Shown here piece by piece: positions 10,796 through 19,644 of a stretch of 64,000 bases of DNA (the stretch's first letter is position 1; the number at the start of each line of letters is the position of its first letter). Source of the stretch: Oceanococcus sp964629015 (GTDB lineage: Bacteria; Pseudomonadota; Gammaproteobacteria; Nevskiales; Oceanococcaceae). The stretch covers positions 1 to 64,000 of the forward strand of contig CAZVMN010000008.1 of the NCBI GenBank assembly GCA_964629015.1. Reading direction: 5' to 3'. The notes under the pieces are model-generated. The model had not been told where the DNA came from and did no database searches. It saw only the letters and a list, made by a program, of their open reading frames with translations. Position numbers and translations under genes: made by a program.

Positions 10796-11697
10796 TGACC
10801 GGACCAATCTTGCTAGGGCTGGCGAGCGCTTTGGGTGTTTTGGCGTTGTTTTTGGGTGTGTGGTGGATTGCCACCGTCCGAGACACGCATCGCGCGACAC
10901 AGCGCGTCAAAACGGATGTCTTGCGCGCTCAGCGTAATGACGATGACCGTTGGTGGGCATTATTTGAAGAGCCCGGTCAACGCGTTGATTCGTGGTTTGA
11001 CGAAAACGGTGAAACGGACCGTTTGTTAGTCCAGGCCGGACTGCGTAACGGCATGCAGCGCGGCGCTTATTTCGCCACTCAAGCACTGTTGCCGATGGGC
11101 GGCGTTGGGCTGGTGATTGCGGCCGTCATGCTGGGGCGCTTGGAAGGCCCCATGGGCTTCATTTTGGGCTTTGGCGTAGCCTGCGGGTTTCTTCTGGCAC
11201 CGCGCATCTGGTTGCGTCGCCGTGCAGGTCGACGTCAGGTCCAGGTCAAAAGTGAAGTCGCGATGTTTATCCACCTCCTGGCCTTGTTGTTTGATGCTGG
11301 CCTGAGCTTGCGCCAAGCGCTGGCTAGCTTGGTGCGCGAAGGTCATGGTGTTCTGCCTGTCATCGGTGAGGAAATTCGTATTGTCCTGCGGCAGTTGGAA
11401 GCAGGCGCTGATCCATCCGAAGCTTTGCATGCCATGGGCAAAGGCCTGGATATTGCCGAGTTGAACGCAGTGTTGGGTGTGCTGCGCCAGGTTGATCGCT
11501 ACGGCGGAGAGCTGCGCGAGCCTCTGATGGAGGCCCTGTCGGTGGTGGAAGAACGACGCCAGTTGAGTTTGCGTGAGAAGGTCAATGGTCTGTCCGGGCG
11601 GATGACGGTGGTGATGGTGCTGTTTTTCTTCCCAGCGTTGCTGATTTTCGTCGCCGGGCCGGCATTTTTGTCCATCACACGTGCGTTGGGGTCATGA
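10795..11697 (+). CDS. tadC: Tad inner-membrane platform protein TadC
   Basis: The second T2SSF platform protein, 300 residues. There is an N-terminal helix (about 3-23), a central pair of helices around 95-140, and a C-terminal helix ending in a short periplasmic tail. The T2SSF signature FIHLLALLFDAGLSLRQAL lies around residue 158. It pairs with TadB. Starts and stops overlap at both ends (TGATG, then ATGA with tadD), so stoichiometry is probably set by translational coupling. Confidence 0.92.
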   Translation: MTGPILLGLASALGVLALFLGVWWIATVRDTHRATQRVKTDVLRAQRNDDDRWWALFEEPGQRVDSWFDENGETDRLLVQAGLRNGMQRGAYFATQALLPMGGVGLVIAAVMLGRLEGPMGFILGFGVACGFLLAPRIWLRRRAGRRQVQVKSEVAMFIHLLALLFDAGLSLRQALASLVREGHGVLPVIGEEIRIVLRQLEAGADPSEALHAMGKGLDIAELNAVLGVLRQVDRYGGELREPLMEALSVVEERRQLSLREKVNGLSGRMTVVMVLFFFPALLIFVAGPAFLSITRALGS

Positions 11698-12482
11698 CCG
11701 TGCGCGCATGGATTGTCAGCGCGATGGTGGCCTCGGCCGGTTTGAGTGCCTGCGCATCGATTCCCAATTCCGCTGAGGAAGCGGCGCTGCGAGAACGGCC
11801 CGATCAGCCCCGCATTCATGCCGAATTGATCAGCAATATGCTGGCTCAAGGGCGCAACTATGCAGCCATGGCGCATATTGAGGAGCTCGAACGGGAAGGT
11901 CGCACGGATAAAGATCAGCTGCTTCTGCTGCGCGCATCGGCGAAGTACCAGCTTGATGAGTTGGTGGAGGCAGAAAGTGGCTACCGCGCGCTCACGGACA
12001 GCGATTATGCCGGACAGGCCTGGCACGGCCTGGGTTTGATCGCGGCACAGCGCAATCTCAGGGAATCGGTGATCTATTTCAATAAAGCGGTGACCGCGCG
12101 GCCGACGGATGCGCAGATTCGCAATGACCTGGGTTACACCCTGATGTTGGCCGGTCGTCTGGCCGAAGCGCGCCATCATCTGGCTACAGCTGCGGAACTG
12201 TCAGCCGATGATGTACAAGCAAAGAACAATCTGGTGTTGAGCTATCTGCTGGAAGGTCAGCAGGAGCAGGCACGCAAGTTGTCACGCAGTTTTCGGATAA
12301 ACGACGAGGATTTTCGTCAGCTTCAGACCGAAAGCCGGGTGATTCAACGATTGATGGCGCAGCGCGCCAATGAATTTGAACAGCCGTTGGCCGAAATGCC
12401 GGCGGAGAAGGAGAAGTCGAATGAACGCAAAGCTGCTGATCAGCGCGAGTCTATTCCTGGTTTGTACAGCAACCGTCGCTGA
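11694..12482 (+). CDS. tadD: Tad locus TPR lipoprotein TadD
   Basis: A 262-residue protein with a lipoprotein signal peptide: the lipobox LSAC places the lipidated cysteine at about residue 20. At least three tetratricopeptide-like repeats follow, the clearest around residues 112-175 (ALGLIAAQ-type helices, then DLGYTLMLAGRLAEARHHL). TadD proteins are pilotin-like partners that help the secretin reach the outer membrane. The final 62 bp also encode the start of the following DUF3613 gene in another frame. Confidence 0.87.
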   Translation: MTVRAWIVSAMVASAGLSACASIPNSAEEAALRERPDQPRIHAELISNMLAQGRNYAAMAHIEELEREGRTDKDQLLLLRASAKYQLDELVEAESGYRALTDSDYAGQAWHGLGLIAAQRNLRESVIYFNKAVTARPTDAQIRNDLGYTLMLAGRLAEARHHLATAAELSADDVQAKNNLVLSYLLEGQQEQARKLSRSFRINDEDFRQLQTESRVIQRLMAQRANEFEQPLAEMPAEKEKSNERKAADQRESIPGLYSNRR

Positions 12483-12663
12483 GTCACCGCGTATCGGGAC
12501 CACGACGCAGGAATGGATCGATCTGCAAAAATCGGGTGCTGAGGCACCGGAAGATGATCGCCCGTTGCAAGGTGATGTTGCCAAACGAACCTACCAGCGC
12601 TACCTCAAGAGTTTCGAAACCGACGTGCCGGAACAGTTTGAAACCACGTCGAGTCTGCGTTAG
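12421..12663 (+). CDS. DUF3613-type small exported protein
   Basis: An 80-residue protein with a signal peptide ending near residue 20 (ATVAES). The mature part has the small-family pattern seen in Tad loci: TTQEWIDLQ, a proline/acidic stretch, LQGDVAKRTYQRYLKSF and a short tail. The start is set by AAGGAG at 12408-12413, 7 nt before ATG 12421. That site and the first 62 bp of the gene lie inside tadD. Function is unknown; co-location suggests a periplasmic accessory to pilus assembly. Confidence 0.8.
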   Translation: MNAKLLISASLFLVCTATVAESPRIGTTTQEWIDLQKSGAEAPEDDRPLQGDVAKRTYQRYLKSFETDVPEQFETTSSLR

Positions 12664-12672
12664 GGCATTGTC

Positions 12673-14376
12673 GTGAAATCTCCATTCTCACAGGGCGGTT
12701 CACGTTCGCGCCAACACGGTGCGGCGGCGATCTTTGCCGCTGTGGGAATGATCGGGATGCTGATCGCCGCCGCGTTTGCGATTGATTTGGCGCAACTCTA
12801 TGTGGCCAAGCGCCAGCTTCAGAACATGGCCAATCTGGCGGCCCTGGATGTGGCTCGAGCGGCCGGCGGATGTTTGGCGCCTGATCTGGATCGTCAGGCC
12901 ATGGCCAACGCCACAGCGTTGTCGACGATCAGCCGTCTCGGTGGTCAGAACGAGTGGCTTCAGGGCGGCGGCGTCGCGCTGGGCGAGGTCGTGGTCGATG
13001 CGTCCAATATCCGTCATTTTCAGTCCACTTTGGTGGAGCAGATCGGTCAGGCATACGCGTTCGATCTGAGCTTGCAGCGCTCTTTGCCACCGTTGCTGAT
13101 GCCCTTGCCTTCTGGCAATCCTGATGGCGCTGTTATGACAGCGCGTGCCTCGTCGACAATGGCGCCGGCGGCGGTTTTCGATGTCGGTTCTGCGCTGGTC
13201 AGTCTGGATACGTCCGATGTGCCGGCGCTCAATGCCTTGTTCTCGAGTTTGCTGGGGAGTCCGCTGGCCTTGGATTTGTTGCACTATCAAGGACTGATCG
13301 GTTCCTCTGTGGAGCTTTTGGATGTGGCCGACGAATTGATCGGCGTGACCTTGCAACAGCTTCTGACCGAGCCGACCAACGCGCCGGGGCTTTTGACCGC
13401 GGTGGCCAACGCCTTGTTCGATTCTGGTGAGACGGTTGCCGCAGCGGCAATCGATGCCATCGCTGCGGCCGCGCCGGACGAGAGCATTGTTTTGGGTGAC
13501 GTGCTGGGTAGTCCCTCAGCCTTTGTCAGCAGTGTGGGAGATGTTGCCATCGGCGCGCTGGACCTCGTTCGTGCTTTGGCTTTTCAGCTGGGTGAGCCGG
13601 TGCTTGCGCTCACGCCGGACGTCACCATTCCGGGCGTCTTGGAAACGCAAATCGAGTTGACGGTCGGTCAATCTCCTCAATTGGGCGCCGGCCCCGCGTT
13701 TCGTGATGAATTACTGAACTACATGACCAGTGCATCAACGGCTCAGGGGCAAATCGATGCGTCAATCAAGGTGCCGCTGCTCGGTGGCTTGCTTGGCAAT
13801 CTGGCATCGGTGAACCTGCGCGTTGATCTGGCAAGGGCGCAAGCGGATCTGGAGGCCATTCGTTGCGCCGGACGTGACCGTCTGCATCACGAAGTTGATA
13901 TCGGTGTCACCACCTCGGTTGCACGACTGGCTGTGAACAATCCGGCCAGTGACCCGTTGGTCAACGTGCTGGGTCTGATCAAGGTCTGCTGGGTTGGCTC
14001 TGTGGAAGTGGGCTCTGGTGAATCGATACCGCTGACTTTCGAGGGTCCTTTCGATCCCAATAACCCGAACCCAAAGGATATTTCCTCGTCCCTGGGCAGT
14101 GGTTTGTCGAACGCCCTGAGCGATTTGATCATCCAAGAACCACCGCAGCTTTGCGGCCCCCTGGGCAGCCTGAACGTGCTCTTGTTCCTGCTTGGGTTGG
14201 GCAACGAAGATTCATTGCTTTCACTGGTGCTCAGCGGTGTGGTGGGACCGGTGACGTCGGTACTAGACGATATCCTCAATCCGCTGCTGGGCATTATTGG
14301 TCTGGATGTCGCGGCTGGCGAGGTTGTGGTGCGGGAGGTCTATATGCCACCGCCCACTTTGATTTCTACGCAGTAG
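12673..14376 (+). CDS. Tad-domain (TadG-like) pilus locus protein
   Basis: A 567-residue protein with an N-terminal Tad domain: a basic start, a GAAAIFAAVGMIGML helix (about 17-40), then the LYVAKRQLQNMANLAALDVARAA helix typical of TadG-like proteins. The rest is a long, low-charge periplasmic region rich in Ala, Leu, Ser and Gly, with several VLG/LLG-type segments. TadG proteins are minor components. This one lacks the usual von Willebrand A domain as far as I can see. The GTG start has AGGG 8 nt upstream. Confidence 0.82.
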   Translation: MKSPFSQGGSRSRQHGAAAIFAAVGMIGMLIAAAFAIDLAQLYVAKRQLQNMANLAALDVARAAGGCLAPDLDRQAMANATALSTISRLGGQNEWLQGGGVALGEVVVDASNIRHFQSTLVEQIGQAYAFDLSLQRSLPPLLMPLPSGNPDGAVMTARASSTMAPAAVFDVGSALVSLDTSDVPALNALFSSLLGSPLALDLLHYQGLIGSSVELLDVADELIGVTLQQLLTEPTNAPGLLTAVANALFDSGETVAAAAIDAIAAAAPDESIVLGDVLGSPSAFVSSVGDVAIGALDLVRALAFQLGEPVLALTPDVTIPGVLETQIELTVGQSPQLGAGPAFRDELLNYMTSASTAQGQIDASIKVPLLGGLLGNLASVNLRVDLARAQADLEAIRCAGRDRLHHEVDIGVTTSVARLAVNNPASDPLVNVLGLIKVCWVGSVEVGSGESIPLTFEGPFDPNNPNPKDISSSLGSGLSNALSDLIIQEPPQLCGPLGSLNVLLFLLGLGNEDSLLSLVLSGVVGPVTSVLDDILNPLLGIIGLDVAAGEVVVREVYMPPPTLISTQ

Positions 14377-14425
14377 CGATGTGTCGGCAGCCGCCGTTGG
14401 CTCGCGCTACTCACTGAGGACATCT

Positions 14426-16066
14426 ATGCGAACGGGCTTGCCAGTTGCAGCGGCGATGATCTTGTTGTGTCTTTGTCTGGTCGGTCTTGTACGCAGCTGG
14501 TCGGACACCGATGTGCGTGACTCTCAAGCCCTGGTAGACAGCGTAGCTTTGCGTCTGGCACGGGGTGAGCACAGCGGTTATGTCGATCTGTTGCATGAGC
14601 AGCGCCCCGGCGCTGCCTGGAGAGTCCAGTTGCGTGACCGCGACGGTCGGCTTGTCGCGAGCTGGCCACGGCCTCTGGCGAGCACGTGGGGGCTGCTCGG
14701 CCCACCGCTGGAGCAGTTGCGTGATGGCGTGACCGATGCGTTGACTCAGCCGAGCCGTCGCTTGGTGCGCCAGGGCGATAATGTTCTGGGTGAACTGACG
14801 CTCTACAAGATGCGTGGGCTATGGGGCCTGCCTGCCGCCGGGTGGTTGTACCTGCTGACCAGTTTGCTCGCGCTGGCGACGCTCTTCAGCTTGGCGCGCG
14901 GTGCTCGATCACCGCAACTGGTCACCCGTATCGCACCGAGCTTACGCGAACGTCCGGGCACTGTGGAGCGCATTGGTTTGCGCCTGGGCGAGGCTTTGGG
15001 CGAACTGGATTTAGGGCTGCTGATGCTGAACGCGCAAGGGCAGGTGGTCTATATGAATCCCGCGGCGCAAAGCCTGACCGGATGGTCGATGGGCGATGCG
15101 CGGCATTTGCCTGTGTTGTCGGTATTGCGTCCCGACAACACCGATGCCGCCATGCCGACGTCTGACAGTTGGTTCTCGGATACTCGCGCTGCTGCCCGGC
15201 ACGAATGGCAGTTGGCGGGACGTCACGGTCGCAGCACGTGGGTCGAGGTGCAACGCCTGCCACTGGCTCGGCGTGCCGGACAGGCGGGAGCCATGTTGCT
15301 GGTTTTGCGCGATATCGCGCGCGATCGTCAGCAATTCAACAGTTTGCAACGCGAAGCGCAGTTGGCCAGTCGAACCTTGGATTTCATTCGCGATGGCGTC
15401 GCAGTGAGCGACCGCTTCGGGCGCATTCGCTGGGGCAATCAACCGCTGCGCGACATGTTTGGCTATGCTGAGGATGAGTTAAATGGCATGACCCTGGCCA
15501 AGCTACTGCCGGTGCCTTTCCTTAACGAGCCCGATGTGAGTTTGCAGCAGTACCTTGAGGGGCAGGACGAACATCCACCGCAGGTGGTTGGATGGCGCAA
15601 AGATGCCAGTACTGTGCCGGTGGATTTGATGGTGCGTGAGCTGTTCGATGACAGTTACGCCTACCTCTTGCTGATCCGCAGCCGTAGCGAGCGTTTAGAG
15701 CGTGACAACCTGGCTTTGCGCTTGCACTACCTGCGTGAACATGGGGGCTCGGCATGGCTGGAAATCGATCCGGACACGCTCTACATCAACGAGGCCAACG
15801 CTTTGGCTTGTGCCTGGGTCGGTCACGATGAAGATCGTCTGCGGCGCATGACCTTGATGCATTTGCTGCCGGTCGCGCATCGCGATGATCTTGAAGCCGG
15901 AATCAAGGCGCTGCGCGAAGGAGACATCGTGCGTCTTGAGCGTGACATGCTGTGGCGCGATACGGCTGGGACCAGCCGCGCTGTGCGTTTGCGACTGTTC
16001 TATTCGGCGGACGAAGAGCCGCCGGTGTTGCTTGCAGTGGTGTCCGAGAGGGTCAGTCCAGACTGA
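14426..16066 (+). CDS. Membrane PAS-domain sensor without output domain
   Basis: A 546-residue protein. Helix 1 (about 4-24) and helix 2 (about 131-153) enclose a periplasmic sensor of about 105 residues. The cytoplasmic part appears to hold three PAS domains, near 183-295 (GLLMLNAQGQVVYMN), 315-425 (DGVAVSDRFGRIRWGN) and 435-540 (YINEANALACAW). No histidine kinase, GGDEF, EAL, HTH or ATPase motif follows. ATG 14426 has GAGGA 5 nt upstream; the in-frame ATG at 14381 has no ribosome-binding site. It is the last rightward gene of the Tad run, so it may modulate piliation through a partner. Its tail overlaps the end of uspA by 14 bp. Confidence 0.75.
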   Translation: MRTGLPVAAAMILLCLCLVGLVRSWSDTDVRDSQALVDSVALRLARGEHSGYVDLLHEQRPGAAWRVQLRDRDGRLVASWPRPLASTWGLLGPPLEQLRDGVTDALTQPSRRLVRQGDNVLGELTLYKMRGLWGLPAAGWLYLLTSLLALATLFSLARGARSPQLVTRIAPSLRERPGTVERIGLRLGEALGELDLGLLMLNAQGQVVYMNPAAQSLTGWSMGDARHLPVLSVLRPDNTDAAMPTSDSWFSDTRAAARHEWQLAGRHGRSTWVEVQRLPLARRAGQAGAMLLVLRDIARDRQQFNSLQREAQLASRTLDFIRDGVAVSDRFGRIRWGNQPLRDMFGYAEDELNGMTLAKLLPVPFLNEPDVSLQQYLEGQDEHPPQVVGWRKDASTVPVDLMVRELFDDSYAYLLLIRSRSERLERDNLALRLHYLREHGGSAWLEIDPDTLYINEANALACAWVGHDEDRLRRMTLMHLLPVAHRDDLEAGIKALREGDIVRLERDMLWRDTAGTSRAVRLRLFYSADEEPPVLLAVVSERVSPD

Positions 16067-16481
16067 CCGCCAACATGTCGCAGGCGCAGCGATGAAGAAC
16101 AGTGTCTTCGGCATGATTGAACAGGGCTGACAGGCCGCTGCGGCAGTGATTGCCGATCACCACCAGGTCGATACCACCTTGCTGGATTCGGGTCTCCAAT
16201 TCGGTGGTGAGATCGCCATTGACGACGTTGGCGCTTGCCGGATTGATCGAAAACTCTTCTGTCAGTTGCGCGACGAAGGCACGCGCCTGCGATTCCAGTT
16301 CTTCTGCTATGGGGATCGGAGCCGTCAACATCGCGTCTTCGGTGCCGGTGAGGGGAACGTATTCCACAACGTGGAGCAGCCGCAATTCGGCGCCAAAGTG
16401 CTCAGCCAGCGCTTTGGCCTGTTTGACTACGCGACGACTGTTCTCGTTCAGGGCTACCAGGCACAGTATCGATTGATACAC
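16053..16481 (-). CDS. Universal stress protein, UspA type
   Basis: A 142-residue single Usp domain: MYQSILCLV at the start, a central DLVVIGNHCRSGLS segment and a C-terminal CACDMLAVSLD strand. ATP-binding Usp proteins have GxxG-x9-G(S/T). Here the second Gly is Cys and the GS pair is replaced by NHAED, so this belongs with the non-ATP-binding UspA-like group. The start is GTG, with GGAGGTGA just upstream. It converges on the PAS gene. Confidence 0.88.
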   Translation of the reverse strand: MYQSILCLVALNENSRRVVKQAKALAEHFGAELRLLHVVEYVPLTGTEDAMLTAPIPIAEELESQARAFVAQLTEEFSINPASANVVNGDLTTELETRIQQGGIDLVVIGNHCRSGLSALFNHAEDTVLHRCACDMLAVSLD

Positions 16482-16526
16482 GATTCACCTCCGGACACAG
16501 CGGTGTGTCAACAAGGATGCATGCAC

Positions 16527-16532
16527 TATAAT
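16527..16532 (+). promoter_or_regulatory. Consensus -10 box upstream of the ABC1 kinase gene
   Basis: TATAAT matches the sigma-70 -10 consensus exactly. No good TTGACA lies 16-18 bp upstream (only GTGTCA-like bases), so an activator may help. Transcription would start near 16538-16540 and run straight into the hairpin at 16546. Confidence 0.6.
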
Positions 16533-16545
16533 AGCGCAGCTATTC

Positions 16546-16577
16546 GACCGCCCGAATGTTTCGAGGCGGTCTTTTTT
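16546..16577 (+). terminator. Terminator-like hairpin in the leader of the ABC1 kinase gene
   Basis: GACCGCC (16546-16552) pairs with GGCGGTC (16565-16571), with a further CGAA/TTCG pairing inside, and six T follow (16572-16577). No rightward gene ends upstream for it to serve, because uspA is on the other strand. It lies between the -10 box and the start codon at 16588, so it fits an attenuator or the end of a very short leader RNA. Confidence 0.7.
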
Positions 16578-16587
16578 GGGATTGAAA

Positions 16588-17874
16588 ATGTTGCAACGCA
16601 ATAAATCGGTCAAGCTGGTTCGCGATGTGGTCGACAGCAGTTTTCGCATCGGTCAGACCGCCAGCGTCGTGGGACGCACCGGCGTGAACTGGCTGCTGGG
16701 GCGTCGTCCACCGGCGCCTATATTGATGCGCCAGACGTTTGAACAGTTGGGCGCAACGTATATCAAACTGGGGCAGTTCATCGCCAGCGCGCCGTCACTC
16801 TTTCCGCGCGAGTACGTGGATGCGTTTCAAGGCTGCCTGGATGATGTGCCATCGTTGCCATTCGAATACATCCGCAAGACCTTGCAGGAAGAGTTTGATC
16901 TTCCGCTGGACGAAATCTTCAGTCATATCGAAGAGCAGCCGTTGGCGTCCGCCTCGATTGCCCAGGTCCACGCCGCGACTTTGGTGGGCGGGGAGGATGT
17001 CGTGATCAAGGTGCAAAAGCCGGGTGTGGAAACGGTACTGGCGACCGATTTCAATGTGCTTTACGCCTCAGCACGGATCTTGGAGCGCTTGGTGCCAGGC
17101 GTAGACCGCGCGTCGCTGGGGGACATCATTGGTGATGTGCAAGCCACCATGCTCAAGGAATGTGATTTCCTGGCGGAAGCGAACAATATTGAGATTTTCC
17201 GCGACTTTCTGCGTGAATCCGACAACCAGTTTGCCGTTGCGCCCAAGGTTTATCACCACGCCACCACCCGCCGCGTATTGACCATGGAGCGTTTCTACGG
17301 CGTGCCGTTCACGGATCTGGAGTCGATTCGTAAGTATTCGCCGCAGCCCGAATTCACCCTGATCAACGCGCTCAACACCTGGATGGACTCCCTGGTGCGC
17401 TGCCAGTTTTTTCATGCCGATGTGCACGCCGGCAATCTGATGGTGCTGGAGGATGGTCGCGTCGGTTTCATCGACTTCGGCATCGTCGGGCATATCCGCA
17501 AGGAAACCTGGCAGGCGATGATCGATTTCATGCAAGGGCGAGCCAGCGGTAACTACCTGCTCATGGCGCAGTGCATGCTGACCATCGGCGTGACCTCCGA
17601 CAATGTCAACGTCAACGATCTTGCGCGCGATCTGCGCGATTTGATCGAGTCGGCACAAAACATGATCGAGGGTCCGCTGGAACAGGATCTGGATGTCGAC
17701 GAAGCCGAGCGTTTCATGCTGTCCATCGTCGATTTGGGCCGCAAGCATGGGGTCCGTTTCCCCAAAGAGTTCGCGTTGCTGCTCAAGCAGCTACTGTACT
17801 TCGATCGCTACATTCAGCTGCTGGCCCCGGATCTGTCCCCGTTCGATGATTCGCGTATTCAGCTGATTCATTGA
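16588..17874 (+). CDS. ABC1/UbiB-family atypical kinase
   Basis: A 428-residue protein of the ABC1 (ADCK/UbiB) family. The invariant KLGQF motif is near residue 52. The Ala-rich nucleotide loop reads ASASIAQVHAA near 125, and a catalytic HADVHAGNL and metal-binding DFG (FIDFGIVG) lie near 275-298. UbiB supports ubiquinone synthesis, but classical UbiB is about 540 residues with two C-terminal membrane helices. This shorter form has none that I can see, so it is an ABC1 paralogue of unsettled target. ATG 16588 lies 11 bp after the leader terminator. Confidence 0.85.
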   Translation: MLQRNKSVKLVRDVVDSSFRIGQTASVVGRTGVNWLLGRRPPAPILMRQTFEQLGATYIKLGQFIASAPSLFPREYVDAFQGCLDDVPSLPFEYIRKTLQEEFDLPLDEIFSHIEEQPLASASIAQVHAATLVGGEDVVIKVQKPGVETVLATDFNVLYASARILERLVPGVDRASLGDIIGDVQATMLKECDFLAEANNIEIFRDFLRESDNQFAVAPKVYHHATTRRVLTMERFYGVPFTDLESIRKYSPQPEFTLINALNTWMDSLVRCQFFHADVHAGNLMVLEDGRVGFIDFGIVGHIRKETWQAMIDFMQGRASGNYLLMAQCMLTIGVTSDNVNVNDLARDLRDLIESAQNMIEGPLEQDLDVDEAERFMLSIVDLGRKHGVRFPKEFALLLKQLLYFDRYIQLLAPDLSPFDDSRIQLIH

Positions 17875-17892
17875 TCCTGCTGGGCGGCGATC

Positions 17893-18789
17893 TCACTCGC
17901 TCGTGCTGAAATTCAGCGTGGTCGTCTGCCCCGCGCTGACGCTGGCGTTGCGCGTGGTGACGAACAAGATGTCGTCGAAGCGCAGCGGATCATCGAGATC
18001 GGCGCTGCATGTCAGCGCCACGGTGTAATCCCCGGCCGGCAAAAAAGCCGCCACGTAGTCCGCGTTCACGGCATCACGGTTGATCAATGCGGTGGTTATC
18101 GGGTCGGGCACGGTGCCATCGATTTCCTCTGGCGTGATGTTGGAGCCAGAAAACACATACATCACGCGGCCCAGTTCAGGGTTGTTGTCGTTGTCGCAAC
18201 CGCCATCTGTGAGCAGTTGATCGTCCACATTGCCGGCGATGCTGCCCGCGTCACCGTTTTCAATCAGACGCATGCGCGGGGAAATGATGCGGTCGCCGGC
18301 GCTATTGGCATCAATCAGCAGCGAACTGCGCAAATCCAGATGCAATGTCACGCTGGTGTCGTCGTCTTCGTTAACGCTGAAATCCGTCTGTGCTGTCAGA
18401 CTGCTGCCCGAGCGCAAGACCAGCGAGACTTCGCTGCTGTCGTTCAGCACCAGGCGCGAATCCAAAGTGTCCGATTCGGCCTCAAGCAGCAGCGTCGCAC
18501 CGGTGTAAGTGCCAGTGCTGAGCTCTTCGTTGCTGATCAGCGAGCGCGTGCGACCCTGGCTCAAATCAGCCGCGTCGATTTCGAAGTTGCTGCCCAGATC
18601 GATGTCCTGAGTGGTGCCATCTTCACGGTTCAAGCGCAGGGTCTGAATGCGCAAAATGGCCGATTCCACATCTTCCGGCGGGGTCGCGCTGATATCGATG
18701 TTTACGGCGCCCTCGCAACCCACCAGAGCAGACAGGGCGAGCACGGGGACGAGACGCAGGGAAGGCACGAGCATGAGGTATCGGGTCAT
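17893..18789 (-). CDS. DUF4382-type lipoprotein
   Basis: A 298-residue lipoprotein. A hydrophobic signal sequence ends in the lipobox LVGC (Cys at about 25). The early mature sequence (VNIDISATPPEDVESAILRIQTLRLN) fits DUF4382-type proteins, with beta-rich, Asp/Ser-rich segments afterwards and a C-terminal carboxypeptidase-regulatory-like strand set. It likely sits on the inner face of the outer membrane; function is unknown. Its ATG overlaps the murI stop (ATGA), so the two are probably translated together. Confidence 0.72.
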   Translation of the reverse strand: MTRYLMLVPSLRLVPVLALSALVGCEGAVNIDISATPPEDVESAILRIQTLRLNREDGTTQDIDLGSNFEIDAADLSQGRTRSLISNEELSTGTYTGATLLLEAESDTLDSRLVLNDSSEVSLVLRSGSSLTAQTDFSVNEDDDTSVTLHLDLRSSLLIDANSAGDRIISPRMRLIENGDAGSIAGNVDDQLLTDGGCDNDNNPELGRVMYVFSGSNITPEEIDGTVPDPITTALINRDAVNADYVAAFLPAGDYTVALTCSADLDDPLRFDDILFVTTRNASVSAGQTTTLNFSTSE

Positions 18790-19592
18790 AGGGAGGGAAC
18801 GGCACGATCCTGCACCACAAGCGATGTGTTGCGCCAGTGCCAGGATTCCACATCAACGTCGGTTTGAAAGCGCTGGCGCAAAAAGTTCCGCAGTGCCACA
18901 GGACTCGCGGTGGATGCGAAGCGGTCAGGCCCGGTATGGCGAGGCCCCGACCACAACCTATCGACCTGCCGTGCGACCGCGGGTGACGGGTCGATGATAT
19001 GCACCTCGGGCCCAACAATCTTGCGGATCAGGTCGGTGGCCAGTGGGTAATGGGTGCAGCCCAGAACCAGGGTGTCTGCGCCACGCGCCAGCATGGGCTG
19101 CAGGTGATCACGCAACTGCGCTTCCAGATCGTCGGCTTCAGTTTCGATCGCCTGGGCCAGACCCGGACAGTCGCTGGCCACGATATCGACGTGTCCGGCA
19201 AAGCGTGCGGCGGTGTTGCGCAACAGCGCGCCCTGCAGGGTGCCGCGTGTGGCCATCAAACCGACGACTCCGCTGCGGGTGTGCAGCGCCGCCGGTTTGA
19301 CCGCCGGCTCCATGCCCACAAATGGCAGTTCTGGAAATGCTGCGCGCAGATGTTCCAGCGCGGCCGCGGAAGCGGTATTGCACGCGACCACAATCAGTTC
19401 GGCGCCCTGATCACGCAACGCTTCTGTCGCGCCGACGCAAAGATGGCGAATGTCTGCGTCACTGCGCGGTCCGTAAGGCAGGTTGGCCTGGTCGGCCAAA
19501 TACAGGCAGGGCAGCTCAGCGGTGTGTTGGCGCAACGCAGACCAGACGGTCAGACCGCCCAATCCCGAATCGAAAATGCCGACGCAAGCCAA
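18786..19592 (-). CDS. murI: Glutamate racemase
   Basis: MurI converts L-glutamate to D-glutamate for peptidoglycan. All signatures are present in 268 residues: FDSGLGG with Asp8, the first catalytic cysteine in VVACNTASA (Cys71), the second in LVLGCTHYP (Cys179), and NLPYGPR. The start codon is TTG, with GAGG nine bases upstream; no in-frame ATG gives a full N-terminus. It precedes the DUF4382 lipoprotein with a 4-bp overlap. Confidence 0.95.
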   Translation of the reverse strand: MACVGIFDSGLGGLTVWSALRQHTAELPCLYLADQANLPYGPRSDADIRHLCVGATEALRDQGAELIVVACNTASAAALEHLRAAFPELPFVGMEPAVKPAALHTRSGVVGLMATRGTLQGALLRNTAARFAGHVDIVASDCPGLAQAIETEADDLEAQLRDHLQPMLARGADTLVLGCTHYPLATDLIRKIVGPEVHIIDPSPAVARQVDRLWSGPRHTGPDRFASTASPVALRNFLRQRFQTDVDVESWHWRNTSLVVQDRAVPSL

Positions 19593-19644
19593 TCTCGCGA
19601 TCCTCAGGACGTTCTGATTGAAATCGGGGCGGGAGCAGCGCGTC

